Notes under the pieces: model-generated
Seen by the model: only the letters and a program-made list of their open reading frames with translations
What the model was told of the DNA's origin: nothing
Databases searched by the model: none
Position numbers and translations under genes: made by a program
In this document: positions 24,003-34,800 of the stretch, piece by piece
Numbering within the stretch: position 1 is the stretch's first letter
How the letters are laid out: the number at the start of each line of letters is the position of its first letter
Origin: Anaerolineae bacterium
GTDB lineage: Bacteria > Chloroflexota > Anaerolineae > 4572-78 > J111
Length of the DNA: 35,121 bases
Reading direction: 5' to 3'
NCBI GenBank assembly: GCA_020433835.1
Contig: JAGRBY010000008.1
Span: forward strand, 1 to 35,121

Positions 24003-24209
24003 ATCGACAAAAGATTGTCGATAAGGCGACAAAAAGAAATTGTGAATAATTACTTGTGAATTGTGAATTGTGAAGTAAAAACCATTCACAATTAATTATT
24101 AATTATTCACAATTTACAATTTACTTGCCCTTGTAATCCGTTCTTTGTCAATTGCCCCATTGGGCCTTATTTTCCAGGCATAGTCTTAGACAATTGTTAG
24201 TGTCTAAGA
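24003..24209. repeat. Cluster of perfect hairpins in the 23960-24565 gap
   Basis: ATCGACA/TGTCGAT (24003-24009 and 24016-24022); AAATTGTGAATAATTA/TAATTATTCACAATTT (24037-24052 and 24100-24115, 16 bp perfect) enclosing three copies of TTGTGAA; TCTTAGACA/TGTCTAAGA (24184-24192 and 24201-24209). A fourth small hairpin TCGAC/GTCGA lies near 24218-24234. No T-run marks a terminator. Confidence 0.7.
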
Positions 24210-24254
24210 GTTCTCTCTCGACTGTTTTTTGTCGATCTTGTTAAAAATAAGTCA

Positions 24255-24422
24255 GACGAAATCCTTTCTCCAATGAAAACGACTCCTTCCTCGCTCGCCG
24301 AGAGGCCTTTACGGTCTGCCGAGAGGCCTTCCCCATCCGCCGAGAGGCCTTTACCAACAAAAACGACCCCTTCCCCGCTCGAAATGACCCCTTCCCCGGC
24401 TGAAAAATCATTCTTCCCGGAA
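24255..24422. repeat. Tandem 21-bp repeat, about eight units
   Basis: Units start at 24255, 24276, 24297, 24318, 24339, 24360, 24381 and 24402. The three central units share GCCGAGAGGCCTT; the outer ones share AACGACCCCTTCCCCGCTC. The 21-bp period is seven codons: short frames are open on both strands (plus 24273-24470, SAERPLP-type; minus 24197-24448, ADGEGLS-type), and neither has a convincing ribosome site, so no gene is called. The rest of the gap to 24565 shows nothing. Confidence 0.75.
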
Positions 24423-24565
24423 GAAGCGCCTCTTCTCGATAGATTCAAAACAGGTCCAAAATATTGTTAGGCTGGTCGAGGTACCACGCTTTTATCTGCT
24501 CACTTTGTAGCGATTCTCTCGGAATGATCTGTAGGTATTATAGCATGTTTTAAGGCCTAATCCCA

Positions 24566-26869
24566 CTACCACAAGACCCAATCCACCAAGCGACGGCGCA
24601 GGTGGAGGGCGAGCGGAGCGGGCGGAATATCGCGCCAGGTGAGGTCATAGTGATTGTGCAACGTGAGGCTGAGGCTAAGGCTGAGGCTAAGGTGAAGCAT
24701 TTGGGGGGTATGCGTTAGGGGATAGGCCAGCGTGCTGATGTGCTTGGCGCTGTTGGGCGGCAGGTCGAGGGTTTGGGTGTGGATGAGAGTATCGTCGATG
24801 TAGATATCTAAGCGCCCATTTTTGTGCGTTTGTAAGGTGTCGTTGATGGCCCAAATATCGGCGGTGAGGGTATCACCGGGAGACCAGCGGCGACCAAGGG
24901 GGAAGTCGAGGCTGATGAGGATGGGATGGTAGAGATCGGTCAGGCGCTCGTAAGCGTGTTTGGGGCGGCCAAAGTAATCGACAATAGCCCAACTGATAGC
25001 CGGCCAGGGTTCGTTGAATTGCCAGATGCAAACGCCGCCGGTCTGTTTTTTACGCCGACGTATGTGTTCGATAGCAATCTGTAGAGCGGTGGCCTGGGCG
25101 AATTGAGAATTGAGAATTGAGAATGAAGAATTGGGAAGAGAGGCGTCGTTATTCATAATTCCTAATTCATAATTCCTAATTGACCCGTAGTGTTGGAGTT
25201 TGACGAGGTCAGCATTGTGGGTGGTCCATTGGGTTGAGTCGGTGGGATCGGGGAAGACGGCGTTGAGGGTATCGGGGTGGGGGAGGGCTTGGAGGCCGAA
25301 TTCGCTGAGGAAATGGGCGGTTTCATGCTGATAGCTTTTGAGCGGAGCGCGGCCGTGCCAGACGTGCCAGTTGTGAGCATCGCCGCCGTGGGCGAAATTG
25401 GGCGAGGTGGGGATGAAGGGGCGGTTGCCGTCGTAGCGGTCGACGACGTTTGCTAGAGTGTTGAGCAAAGGCCGGTTGCGCTGCCGGCTGAACTCGTTGC
25501 CGCCGCACCACAGGATAATCGAGGGATGGTGCCGCGTCTGGCGCACGATAGCGCCACATTCGGCTTCGACATGGCTGAGGTAGGCCGTGTCGGTTGGAAA
25601 CGCGCCAAGAAAAACGCAAGCAAAAGGGAACTCTTGCCAGATGAGCAGGCCCAGTTCATCGCATATATCGTAAAACGCTTGCTTTTCACGGAGACCGCCA
25701 CCCCACACGCGGAGAAGGTTCGTGCCGCTGCTGCGCACTTGTTGCAGGCGCTCTTCATAATCAGCAGGCCGAAGGCGACCGGGAAAGGCATCGGCAGGCA
25801 CCCAGTTGAGGCCGCGCATAAACTCGGGCTGATTGTTCAGGCTGAACTGCCAGCGGTTGAATGAAATGGTGCGAAACCCGGTACGCAGTGTGATTTCATC
25901 AAGTGGGCGTCCGTCGAGATTCGTGAGCGTAACGGTTACGTTATACAAATGGGGCGAACCACGGTCCCAGGGCTGCCACAGCTCGACAGCAGGCAGCCGG
26001 CACAGGAGCGTTTTTTCAAGGCGACCGGCGGGCAGACGCATCATGAACGTTTGGGGCGAAAGCGAGTCGCCTGAAAAGTTAGCCGGGGTGAGTGTGACGG
26101 TAGCTTTAACCGGCGTAGGCTGGGTACTGTTGAGCGTTAGATGTAGCATCAGCTCGGCGGGGACAACGTTGTCTGAAGCACTGGCGACGGTGGAGCGGGC
26201 CGTAACACCGGCCTCTATAATCGCTACCGGTCCGGTGATTACCAGGTAAACATCATCCCAAATCCCCATTGGGCGGATCGGTGGTGCAAAATCCCAACCA
26301 AAAGACATTTGGCATTTTGTAGTGGCTGAACGATCGGGGTAGACACCGGTCCAACTGCGGTGGAATTTGGAGGCGATGTCCAGCCATCGTTTTTGAAGCC
26401 AATTGAGCCGGCGACGCGGTAGGGCCGTGCTGCCCCACAACCGCACAGCGATATCGATATGGCCGGTTTGAGCGGCTGATGTTACGTCAATAATTTGACG
26501 AGAGAACATGCCTTCGTGCCGGCTGACTTCTTGACCGTTGATGAAAATGGCCGAAAGATAATCGATACCTTCAAAAATGAGAAAAGCCTGGTTCGACGGT
26601 GGCAACTGGTCGATAGTCAGCGCTCTCCGGTACCACCAATCCACATCTTCAACCCAGCGGCTGGTTTGATACTGTTCGCCGAAAAAGGGATCGGCAATGC
26701 GATTGAGGGCCAATAAATCGGTGCGAACGTTGCCGGGGACGGTAGCCGGCAGCCATTCTTGAACCCGGTGGAGATCAAATACGTTGGACGCGGCGAAGGG
26801 GCAAGACGGCACTTGTCCGAAACGCCATTGGTTATCATTGAGGCTTATGATGGATCGGGACACGGGCAA
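24566..26869 (-). CDS. Glycoside hydrolase family 2, beta-mannosidase-like, 767 aa
   Basis: GH2 layout: N-terminal sugar-binding domain (about 1-190: NQWRFGQ, TVPGNVRTDLL, WWYRRAL, FEGIDYLSAIFINGQEV), immunoglobulin-like domain, then the TIM barrel (from about 330: RGLNWVPADAFPGRL, LLRVWGGG, LLIWQEFPFAC). Acid/base E459 in ILWCGGNEF and nucleophile E523 in FLSEFGLQ are present. No signal peptide, so probably cytosolic cleavage of beta-mannosides. Residues about 563-589 are an inserted repeat-derived stretch. The start is TTG (26869), without a ribosome site, 15 bases after the PIN stop; GTG at 26863 is an alternative. Confidence 0.88.
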   Translation of the reverse strand: MPVSRSIISLNDNQWRFGQVPSCPFAASNVFDLHRVQEWLPATVPGNVRTDLLALNRIADPFFGEQYQTSRWVEDVDWWYRRALTIDQLPPSNQAFLIFEGIDYLSAIFINGQEVSRHEGMFSRQIIDVTSAAQTGHIDIAVRLWGSTALPRRRLNWLQKRWLDIASKFHRSWTGVYPDRSATTKCQMSFGWDFAPPIRPMGIWDDVYLVITGPVAIIEAGVTARSTVASASDNVVPAELMLHLTLNSTQPTPVKATVTLTPANFSGDSLSPQTFMMRLPAGRLEKTLLCRLPAVELWQPWDRGSPHLYNVTVTLTNLDGRPLDEITLRTGFRTISFNRWQFSLNNQPEFMRGLNWVPADAFPGRLRPADYEERLQQVRSSGTNLLRVWGGGLREKQAFYDICDELGLLIWQEFPFACVFLGAFPTDTAYLSHVEAECGAIVRQTRHHPSIILWCGGNEFSRQRNRPLLNTLANVVDRYDGNRPFIPTSPNFAHGGDAHNWHVWHGRAPLKSYQHETAHFLSEFGLQALPHPDTLNAVFPDPTDSTQWTTHNADLVKLQHYGSIRNYELGIMNNDASLPNSSFSILNSQFAQATALQIAIEHIRRRKKQTGGVCIWQFNEPWPAISWAIVDYFGRPKHAYERLTDLYHPILISLDFPLGRRWSPGDTLTADIWAINDTLQTHKNGRLDIYIDDTLIHTQTLDLPPNSAKHISTLAYPLTHTPQMLHLSLSLSLSLTLHNHYDLTWRDIPPAPLALHLRRRLVDWVLW
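25101..25182. repeat. AATTC-type repeat inside the beta-mannosidase gene
   Basis: The plus strand reads AATTGAGAATTGAGAATTGAG and then, after a short GC-rich middle, CATAATTCCTAATT twice. In the gene (minus strand) it gives an in-frame stretch including RNYELGIMNND and SFSILNSQF, placed between the catalytic nucleophile region and ATALQIAIEHIRRR. Composition is far more AT-rich than the gene around it, and the same kind of sequence occurs at 33767-33816. Confidence 0.8.
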
Positions 26870-26884
26870 GAGGTGAGGTCGTAC

Positions 26885-27349
26885 TCAAGAATATAAATTT
26901 GGATTTTCGACGGCTAGCCCTTCGGCCTGGGCAGCCGCTAACAGGTCATTGTCCGCTGATACAAAAACGACAGGGTCAAGCTGGTGTTTGAGAAGAGCCT
27001 GATTGAGAAATAAGGCACAGGCGAGATGAACGGCATCGTAACCACGAAGTTTATGGCGCGTTGTTAGGGTGATAGCTTCATCAACTCGGTCTGAGGTCAA
27101 AGAGAGGATTTGGTATCTTTGTTGGGTATCGGCAGCTAACTTTTCCAATGCTTTTTGGTAATTGGCTTGACTGACAGTTTTTCCGCGCAACTTACTGGCA
27201 AAAGCAGCCGCAATCTCAACGCGTCCGATATCTGATAATGCAATGATTTGAGCGGGATCATTGTATCGACTTTGTACCCACGTTGAACCGGTTTCAATAA
27301 AGTAATGTTTTACGAGAGCGCTGCTGTCAAAGTAGTTGGTTTCAGTCAC
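26885..27349 (-). CDS. PIN-domain toxin (VapC-like), 154 aa
   Basis: PIN nuclease with its acidic residues in place: D8 in NYFDSSALVKHYF, E in DIGRVEIAAAF, D in KLRGYDAVHLACAL and D in VFVSADNDLLAAA. VapC-type proteins cleave tRNA or rRNA and are held by an antitoxin. The start is GTG at 27349, overlapping the end of the upstream antitoxin-like gene by 8 bases (GTGACTGA), which indicates coupled translation. Normal length. Confidence 0.85.
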   Translation of the reverse strand: MTETNYFDSSALVKHYFIETGSTWVQSRYNDPAQIIALSDIGRVEIAAAFASKLRGKTVSQANYQKALEKLAADTQQRYQILSLTSDRVDEAITLTTRHKLRGYDAVHLACALFLNQALLKHQLDPVVFVSADNDLLAAAQAEGLAVENPNLYS

Positions 27350-27662
27350 CGGTTATTTCACGTCGTTGCTGGATAATGATTTCGCTGGCTGGTTCTCCGC
27401 TTGTTTGAAGAGGCTGCCAAGTTTTATTTTCGGGGAGGCTTAAGTGGGCGACAATTGTAGCCATATCCGCCCCTACGGCGCCGGCCTGGTGCAAAACGGT
27501 AATAATTTGTTCAGGAGAAACTGAGGTTACTGTATCTGACAAATCCGCAGGTTTTTCCTCCAGACAACCCAGTCCTAGTTCCAGGACATGGGCTAAATCT
27601 TTTTGATATGGACGTAAACGTTGATAAAGCTCGGAGGAAATTTCTATTTCTATCGTTTCCAT
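27342..27662 (-). CDS. Antitoxin-like partner of the PIN toxin, 106 aa
   Basis: Placed directly upstream of and overlapping the PIN gene, as antitoxins are. The N-terminus METIEIEISSELYQRLRPYQ resembles a ribbon-helix-type beginning, but no DNA-binding family is recognised with certainty. The middle part (VSPEQIITVLHQAGAVGADMATIVAHLSLP) may form a small helical domain and the C-terminus is polar. AAGGA lies about ten bases before the ATG, and a strong promoter lies at 27701-27729. The antitoxin role is inferred from position. Confidence 0.65.
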   Translation of the reverse strand: METIEIEISSELYQRLRPYQKDLAHVLELGLGCLEEKPADLSDTVTSVSPEQIITVLHQAGAVGADMATIVAHLSLPENKTWQPLQTSGEPASEIIIQQRREITGD

Positions 27663-27700
27663 TGTTCAACCATCCTTTTGATTAACCCTCATCTCATAAA

Positions 27701-27729
27701 ATTGTAACGGGGCTACCACAGCCTGTCAA
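27701..27729 (-). promoter_or_regulatory. Strong promoter for the antitoxin-PIN operon
   Basis: On the minus strand TTGACA (27729-27724), 17-base spacer, TACAAT (27706-27701): near-perfect consensus, 39 bases before the antitoxin start. It may also drive the beta-mannosidase gene. Confidence 0.75.
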
Positions 27730-27748
27730 GGAACTGGACGATTTTCAA

Positions 27749-28732
27749 TTAACTGTGTCCGAGAACAGGATGGGGCTGGTAAGGCTCCTCAAGGTATTGA
27801 CAATCCTCGGTTGTAAGGCTGATATCGAGCGCGGCGACCGCTTCTTCCAGATGGCTCATTTTGCTGGCTCCAATGATAGGGGCGGTCACTCCCGGTCGAT
27901 GCAGCAGCCAGGCCAGGGCGATTTGAGCCGGTTTGACGCCTTTTTGACCGGCCAGATCAACGACCCGATCGACGATATCGAAATCGGTGTCATTATAATA
28001 CATGTCGTGAGCGAAATTATCGGATTTGGCGCGGGTGGTGGGGCCGGAGTTTTCCCCGCGTTGACGATTGCCGGCCAGGAAGCCGCGCGCCAGCGGACTC
28101 CAGGGGATAAGCCCAACACCCTCGGCCAGACAGAGCGAGTTCATTTCGCGTTCTTCTTCGCGGTAGACTAGGTTGTAATGATTTTGCATGGAGACAAAGC
28201 GAGTCCAGCCGTGCAGGTCGGCCAGATAAAGGGCCTTGGCAAACTGCCAGGCGAACATGCTCGACGCGCCGATGTAGCGGGCTTTGCCTGACTTAACCAC
28301 ATCGTGCAGGGCTTCGAGTGTTTCTTCGATGGGCGTCTCGTAATCCCAGCGGTGAATTTGATACAGGTCGATGTAATCAGTGCCGAGACGCCGGAGCGAG
28401 GCATCGACGGCCTCGAAGATGTGTTTACGGGAAAGACCGCCTTGGTTGGGTTTGTCGCCCATCGGAAAATAGACTTTGGTGGCCAGCACATATTCATCGC
28501 GGCGGGCAAAATCGCGTAAGGCGCGACCGACGACTTCCTCACTCACTCCCAACGAATACATATTAGCCGTATCGAAGAAATTAATGCCCAATTCCAGGGC
28601 GCGTTGGATAAAGGGGCGACTTTGATCTTCAGATAGCACCCAATCGCGCCAGTCGGGCGTGCCGTAGGTCATCGTGCCCAGGCAAATGCGAGATACTTTG
28701 AGGCCGGTGCGGCCAAGGTTGATGTAGTCCAT
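27749..28732 (-). CDS. Aldo/keto reductase, 327 aa
   Basis: NADPH-dependent oxidoreductase with the catalytic tetrad D54 (INFFDTANMY), Y59, K86 (LATKVYFP) and H127 (LYQIHRWD). The 327-aa barrel, with the long loop MFAWQFAKALYL and the cofactor-binding end GVTAPIIGASKMSHLEEAV, fits the YajO/AKR family of general carbonyl reductases. GGGAGGA lies four bases before the ATG. It starts 103 bases after the PKS-NRPS stop on the same strand, with no terminator seen between, so it may be co-transcribed and act on that product; this is inference. Confidence 0.92.
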   Translation of the reverse strand: MDYINLGRTGLKVSRICLGTMTYGTPDWRDWVLSEDQSRPFIQRALELGINFFDTANMYSLGVSEEVVGRALRDFARRDEYVLATKVYFPMGDKPNQGGLSRKHIFEAVDASLRRLGTDYIDLYQIHRWDYETPIEETLEALHDVVKSGKARYIGASSMFAWQFAKALYLADLHGWTRFVSMQNHYNLVYREEEREMNSLCLAEGVGLIPWSPLARGFLAGNRQRGENSGPTTRAKSDNFAHDMYYNDTDFDIVDRVVDLAGQKGVKPAQIALAWLLHRPGVTAPIIGASKMSHLEEAVAALDISLTTEDCQYLEEPYQPHPVLGHS

Positions 28733-28835
28733 TATTCCTCCCGGCGTATTTCGCCATAGATTAGCTTAATCAATAAAGAACATGGTACGTTCGTCTGGGA
28801 GAAGGAGCAAATATAAAATATGTCATTCCGCGTCA

Positions 28836-31800
28836 TCAAAACGGCGACTTCCCTTCATCGGGTTGAGCCAGACACGTTGCCAGCTTCTCAGCCAAAACTT
28901 CTACCTGAGGCGAGCGCAAGACGTTCATATGATGACCTGGGATCGAGTGGAGTTCAATCCCCCCTCTTGTGATGTCGCCCCAGCCCCAGGTGGCCCCCGG
29001 ATGACCGGCTTGCGTCTTGAACAGGGTCACCCGGCCCAGATAAGGCAGCGGTTGGTATTGCCGCCCGGCCCGCAGATTAGCCCGCAAGACGCGCAACAAG
29101 CGCTGGACCTCAGGTGTATCGAAATCTAGCTTGGGAGTCCCGTCCCCATTTTTTTGAACGAGCCTGCTCAACCGGCGGACCCACCAGGATGACCGCTCTC
29201 GGTCTGCCTGCTGGGCCAGATAATCCGACATATAGGGCCGTAGGTGGGGCAAGACCGTGGTTAAGAACAGCTTCGACGCGCCCACAGGTGAGACCGTCAA
29301 GGGCGTATCGATGACGGCGAGCAAGCCAACCGCCTGCCCGGCTTGGTGCAATTGCTGCGCCATTTCTAGGGCAACCAGCCCGCCAAACGACCAGCCAGCC
29401 AACTGATACGGACCTTCTGGTTGAACGTGGCGGATAGCCTCAAGATAGGTCTCGGCCATCGCTTCGACTTGGGTGAGAGGCTCGGCCTCCCCGGCAATAC
29501 CGACTGATTGTAGACCGTAGACCGGCTGTTTGGTGCCAATTTGCAAGGCCAACTCATAATAGGGGAAGACCACCCCGGCCACTGGATGGACTAAGAAAAG
29601 CGGCGGGCGACTGCCTTCAGTTTGCAAGCTGATCAGGTGAGGGGGCAGTGGCTGGGCCGAGGTTGGCAGTAAGGATGCTCTGTCGATGGACATTGTCTTC
29701 GCTGCCGCCTCGGTGGATTGAGATGGTTCGATGAGGTTGGCGAGGCCGGCAATAGTTGGCGCTTCAAACAGCGTTCGCAAGGGTAGGTCAACTTGAAAAT
29801 GGCCCCGAACGCGACTGATCAACTGGGTGGCCAGCAGCGAATGGCCGCCCCGGTCAAAGAAGTTGTCGTGGATGCCCACCTGCTCCCTCCCCAAGACCTC
29901 AGCCCAGATAGCGGCCAGGCTTTCTTGGGGGGGAGTCTGGGGGGGTACATAGGTGGTGTCTGTCTCCCATTCCGGCGCAGGTAACGCCTTCCGGTCGATT
30001 TTGCCGTTGGGTGTCAATGGGAAGGCATCCACCACCACAAATGCTGAAGGCACCATATAATCGGGCAACTGCTGTTTAAGAGACTGTCGCAGGGCCGCAG
30101 TCAGGGATTCAGTATCACCAGAGGTGTCCTTGTTGTCTGCCGTCTGAGCCAGGATATAGGCCACCAGCCTTTTATCTCCCGGAGTATCCTCACGGGCCAG
30201 AACGACACAACTTTCGATCCGTGGGTGGTGGCTCAAGACAGTCTCAATTTCGCCCAACTCAATCCGAAAGCCCCGTATTTTGACCTGATGATCGATTCGC
30301 CCTAAAAACTCAAGCGTGCCATCTGATAGACAGCGGGCCAGGTCGCCCGTGTTATATAGCCTTGTGCCCGGTTCAAAGGGATTGTCTATGAATTTGTCCC
30401 GGGTCAGATCAGGGCGATGATGATACCCCTGCGCCAGGCCAGCGCCACTAATGTAAAGAACACCAGGTACCCCGATTGGCACAGGCTGAAGGTGACTATC
30501 TAAGATATAGATATGGGTGTTGGCAATGGGGCGCCCAATCGGCACCGGCCCCCGACCCGCTGTCACCCGGTAAAGCGTTGACCAGATAGTGGTTTCAGTA
30601 GGACCATACATGTTCCACAGTTCGCCCACCTTATCCAAGAGTTGATCCGCCAATTGACGCGGCAGGGCCTCGCCGCCACACAGCGCCTTCAAGTGGCTAA
30701 CGCCAGACCAGCCGGACTCGAGCAGTAGCCGCCAGGTCACCGGGGTGGCCTGCATGATTGTGGCCTGGCTGGCGGTCAGCGTCCGGTTCAGCAAATGGCC
30801 GTCTGCCGCAGTCTCGCGATCAACCAGGATCACCTGAGCACCAACTGTAAGCGGTAGAAACAACTCCAACACGGCAATATCAAACGCGAGGGTGGTGACG
30901 GCCAGTAGTTTATCGTGCGCCTTTATCCCCGGCTGATGCTGCATTGCGGTGAGAAAGTTCACCACGGCGCGGTGGGAAATCTGAACCCCTTTGGGCCTGC
31001 CGGTTGAGCCGGAAGTGTAGATAATGTAAGCTAACTGCCTCGACTCAACCGAGATCGCTCCATTTTCAGCGTCTTGGGTGGCAATGATCGGCCAATCACT
31101 ATCAAGACAAATGGTTTTAGCCGTATGATCCGGCAGATAGTCGCTTAGCTTTTGCTGGGTGACCAGCATCGTAATGCCGGCGTCTTGCAGGATATAAACC
31201 AGCCGCTGAGACGGAAAGGCCGGGTCTAAGGGGATGTAGGTTCCTCCGGCTTTAAGAATACCTAGCAGACCCACCAGCATCTTTGGAGCGCGTTTAACAC
31301 AAATTCCAACCAAGGTGTCTGAGCCGACGCCAAGAGATCGAAGATGATGAGCCAGTTGGTTGGCCTGACGATTCAACTGACGATAAGTTAGTGGCTGCTC
31401 TTCAAACACCACGGCCACAGCATCGGGGGTGCGCTCGGCTTGGGCTTCAAACAACTGATGAATACGTTTGTCTTGGGGATAATCCGTAGTGGTCTCATTC
31501 CAATCAACCAATATCTTTTGTTGTTCATCAGCAAGAAGCAGCTCGAAAGTAGCTATATTTTTTTCAGGAGCAGCGGCAATCTCGGCCAGTAGCTTGCGAT
31601 AATGTCCTATCATCCTAGACACAGTTTCGGGCTGAAAGAGGTCGGGGTTATATTTCATCATGAGACGATAGGTTTCTTCTTGCTCAAAGACTTCCAGTTC
31701 AAACTCGAACTCACCGGTTTGATGAATCTCGTCGAGTAATTCAAAAGGCACCCGTTCATGGTCATAAATTTTCAAGGTCTGTAAATCTGCGGCCCGGATG

Positions 31801-34800
31801 AAGTTGTGAAAGGCAAATGATACTTGAAATAAAGGTGACACAGCCGGATCAGGTTTGATCCCAAGCTCGGCCACCAACCGGGGGAAGGGGTAGGTACTGT
31901 GATCGAGAGCATCGACCATAGTCAACTGAAGTTGTTTCAGGTAGGTGAGGAAAGAGGTGGTGGCATCGACCTGACTACGAATACTCACCATATTGATAAA
32001 GTAGCCAATAGTTTCTTCGAAGCGTTGCTGAGGCCGTCCGGCACTGGGCGTGCCAACTAGAATATCCGTCTGGCCGGTGTAGCGATGTAACAGCACCTTG
32101 AATATGGCCAGCAACAGTGTGGCCATATTGCCTCGATGCGCTTTAGCCAGAGCGCGCACTTGCCGCGTCAAGTCTGGATTAAGGTCAGTTTCTACACTCG
32201 CGCCCTTAAAACTTTGGGTCGCCGGGCGCGGCCCATCCAAAGGCAAGGACAAATGCGGTAACTCGCCGGAGAGTTGCTGCTGCCAGTAGGCTTTTTGCCG
32301 CTGCCCTTGTTCACTGGCCAGCATTGCTTGTTCCCAGGTCACAAAGTCGTAGTAGGTGGCTCCGTCCGGCGCAAAATCAAGGTCTCTTCCTTCAGCCAGA
32401 GCGTGATAAATGGGCAATAAATTTTTGAGCAAGGCGAGCATCGAGGTGCCATCGATGATACTATGATGGACCGTCAGGAGCAGGATGTACTCGGCTTCTG
32501 AGCGGGTAAAAAGCTGAACTCGCAGCAGCGGACCGGTCTCCAGGTTAAACGGTACTTGGGCTTTTGTTTTCAGATAGGGGATGAGGTCGGCTTCTTGCAG
32601 ATGTCCAACATCTTCAAGCTCGAAATAGAGGGGTTGGGTGGGATCGATGACTTGAAAGGGCCGACCGTCTTCTTCTTGGATGACCGTTTGCAAGATGGGA
32701 TGATGGGCTACCAATTTACGGAAGGCTTTGTGCCAGAGCTCCGGATCAATCTTCTGCTGAACACGTAAGGCGAGAGGTACGTTATAGGCGCTCATCTGCG
32801 GCGCCATCTTTTGCAGTACCCATAATCCTTTTTGCCCTTCTGACAGCGGCTTTTTATGGGATTGATGTGGATAGGCCGGCTTAGATAGTTCCGGATTTAA
32901 GGGTGCCTCTTTACTGTTTGCAAAAGGCTTGCCATTGGTTGGTGGGTTGGGTTTAGTTAGTTTGTTCGCCAAATGCGCTGCCAGCGCCTCAATCGTGCTG
33001 TGCTCCAACATTTCCCGGCCACTAATCTGGCACTGTAATGTTTCTTCGATGCGCCGCCGGGCTTGCATAGCGAGAAGTGAGTCAAGACCGTAATCATAGA
33101 GCGCTTGGTTAGGCTTGAGGGTAGCCGCCGGAATCTTGAGCAAATGCGACAACAACTCGACCAGATAGGCTTCAACATTCTTTTGGTTCGTTTTGGTTGT
33201 ATCAACTTTGAAGGGGATGACCATCTGATGGTCATTGCGAGCACGATTATCCGTAGAAATGTTATTAGTCGGCCAATACCGTTGGCGTTCAAAGGGATAG
33301 GTCGGCAAAGAAATCCGCCGGGGGCGGTCTTCATCATAGAGCTGCGTCCAGGGAATAGACACCCCCTTGGTCCATAAGAGCGCCAATTCACCCCCGTCTT
33401 TTACGGCAAGACATTTCTCGACAATATCCCGGCCGACCTGACCACTGACCAAAGTTCTGGCTTCATCTTTCGATACGTCCGAGTTGCCTGTGAGAAAAGT
33501 TACGGTCGCCGGTGGGCCATCCCTATCTGCCAGATAAGCCTTCAGTCCTTGCCGAACTTCATCGGTATTACGCGCTTCAAAGGCCAATCGCTCTTTCATT
33601 GTCTCGCGCCCAACCTGTAAGGTGTAGGCCAATTCAGCCAGGGAAGTATCAGGCTCATTCTCTAAGAAATCTAGCAGCTTCTGCGCATACGCTCTCAACC
33701 TATCCTTATTTCCGGCCGACAGCACGATCACCTGCGGCCTAGTCTCCACACTTTGCTCTCTATTGTCTAATTGCTCATTCTTAATTCTTAATTCATCATT
33801 CCTAATTCCTAATTCAAGATACTCCTCAACAACCAGATGGGCATTCGTTCCACTGAACCCAAAACCATTGATCGCCGCGCGTCGAGGCTGACCATCACGT
33901 TTTTGCCATTTTTTTAGCTCGGTATTGATGTAGAACGGACTTTCTTCCAACTCCAACGTCTCATTGATTTGGGCCAGATGGATCGTAGGGGGGAGTTGCT
34001 GGTGCTTTATAGCCAGTAAGACTTTGATCAGACAGGCCACTCCGGAAGCTGTTAGAGGATGTCCGATATTCGGCTTTAATGAGCCTAGCGCACAGAAATG
34101 ATGTTTCGTTGTAAAGGCCGCGAAACTCTCTTTCAAACCCTGGATTTCAATGGCATCCCCCAGACTGCTGCTCACACCTTGAACTTCGATGTAATCAATT
34201 GTCTCCGGGTTGATGCCCCCTTTTTGATAGACCTTTTTTTGCAAATGCGCTTGAGCGGCTGCCTTGGGGGCGGTCAGCCCATTACCACTGCCATTTTGGT
34301 TTACGCCGGAGCTTTTGATTACGCCGTAGATATGGTCCTTATCCCGGATGGCTTGGGACAACGGTTTCAAGAGCACGACGCCCACGCCCTCACTCATCAC
34401 CCAGCCATCGGCTGAAGCATCAAAGGTTCGGCATCGGCCGGTGAGGGAAAGGATACCCAGTTCATCGGTCATCCGCTGCAAGCTGGGGGTAGTCATAAGG
34501 TGGACCCCGCCGGCCAAGGCCATGTCACAATCGCCCGTCAGCAGGCTTTGACAGGCTAGATGAATGGCCGACAAAGATGAGGTGCAGGCGGTATCAATCG
34601 CAACACAGGGGCCGCTTAGGTCCAGAAAATAGGCAATCCGACTGGCCAGAATCGAGAGGGCAATGCCGGTCAGCGTATGAGCAGTCAGGTCTGGCATCGT
34701 GTGTCCATAATCGCCGGTTCCGGCCCCAACAAAGACGCCGCAGTTGTGCCCGGCCAGCGTTTTAGGCGCATAGCCGGCGTCTTCAATGGCGTGCCAGGCT

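Noticed and set aside
24197..24470. Genes over the 21-bp repeat on either strand
   Set aside because: Both frames are products of a repeat with a period divisible by three; no ribosome sites were seen.
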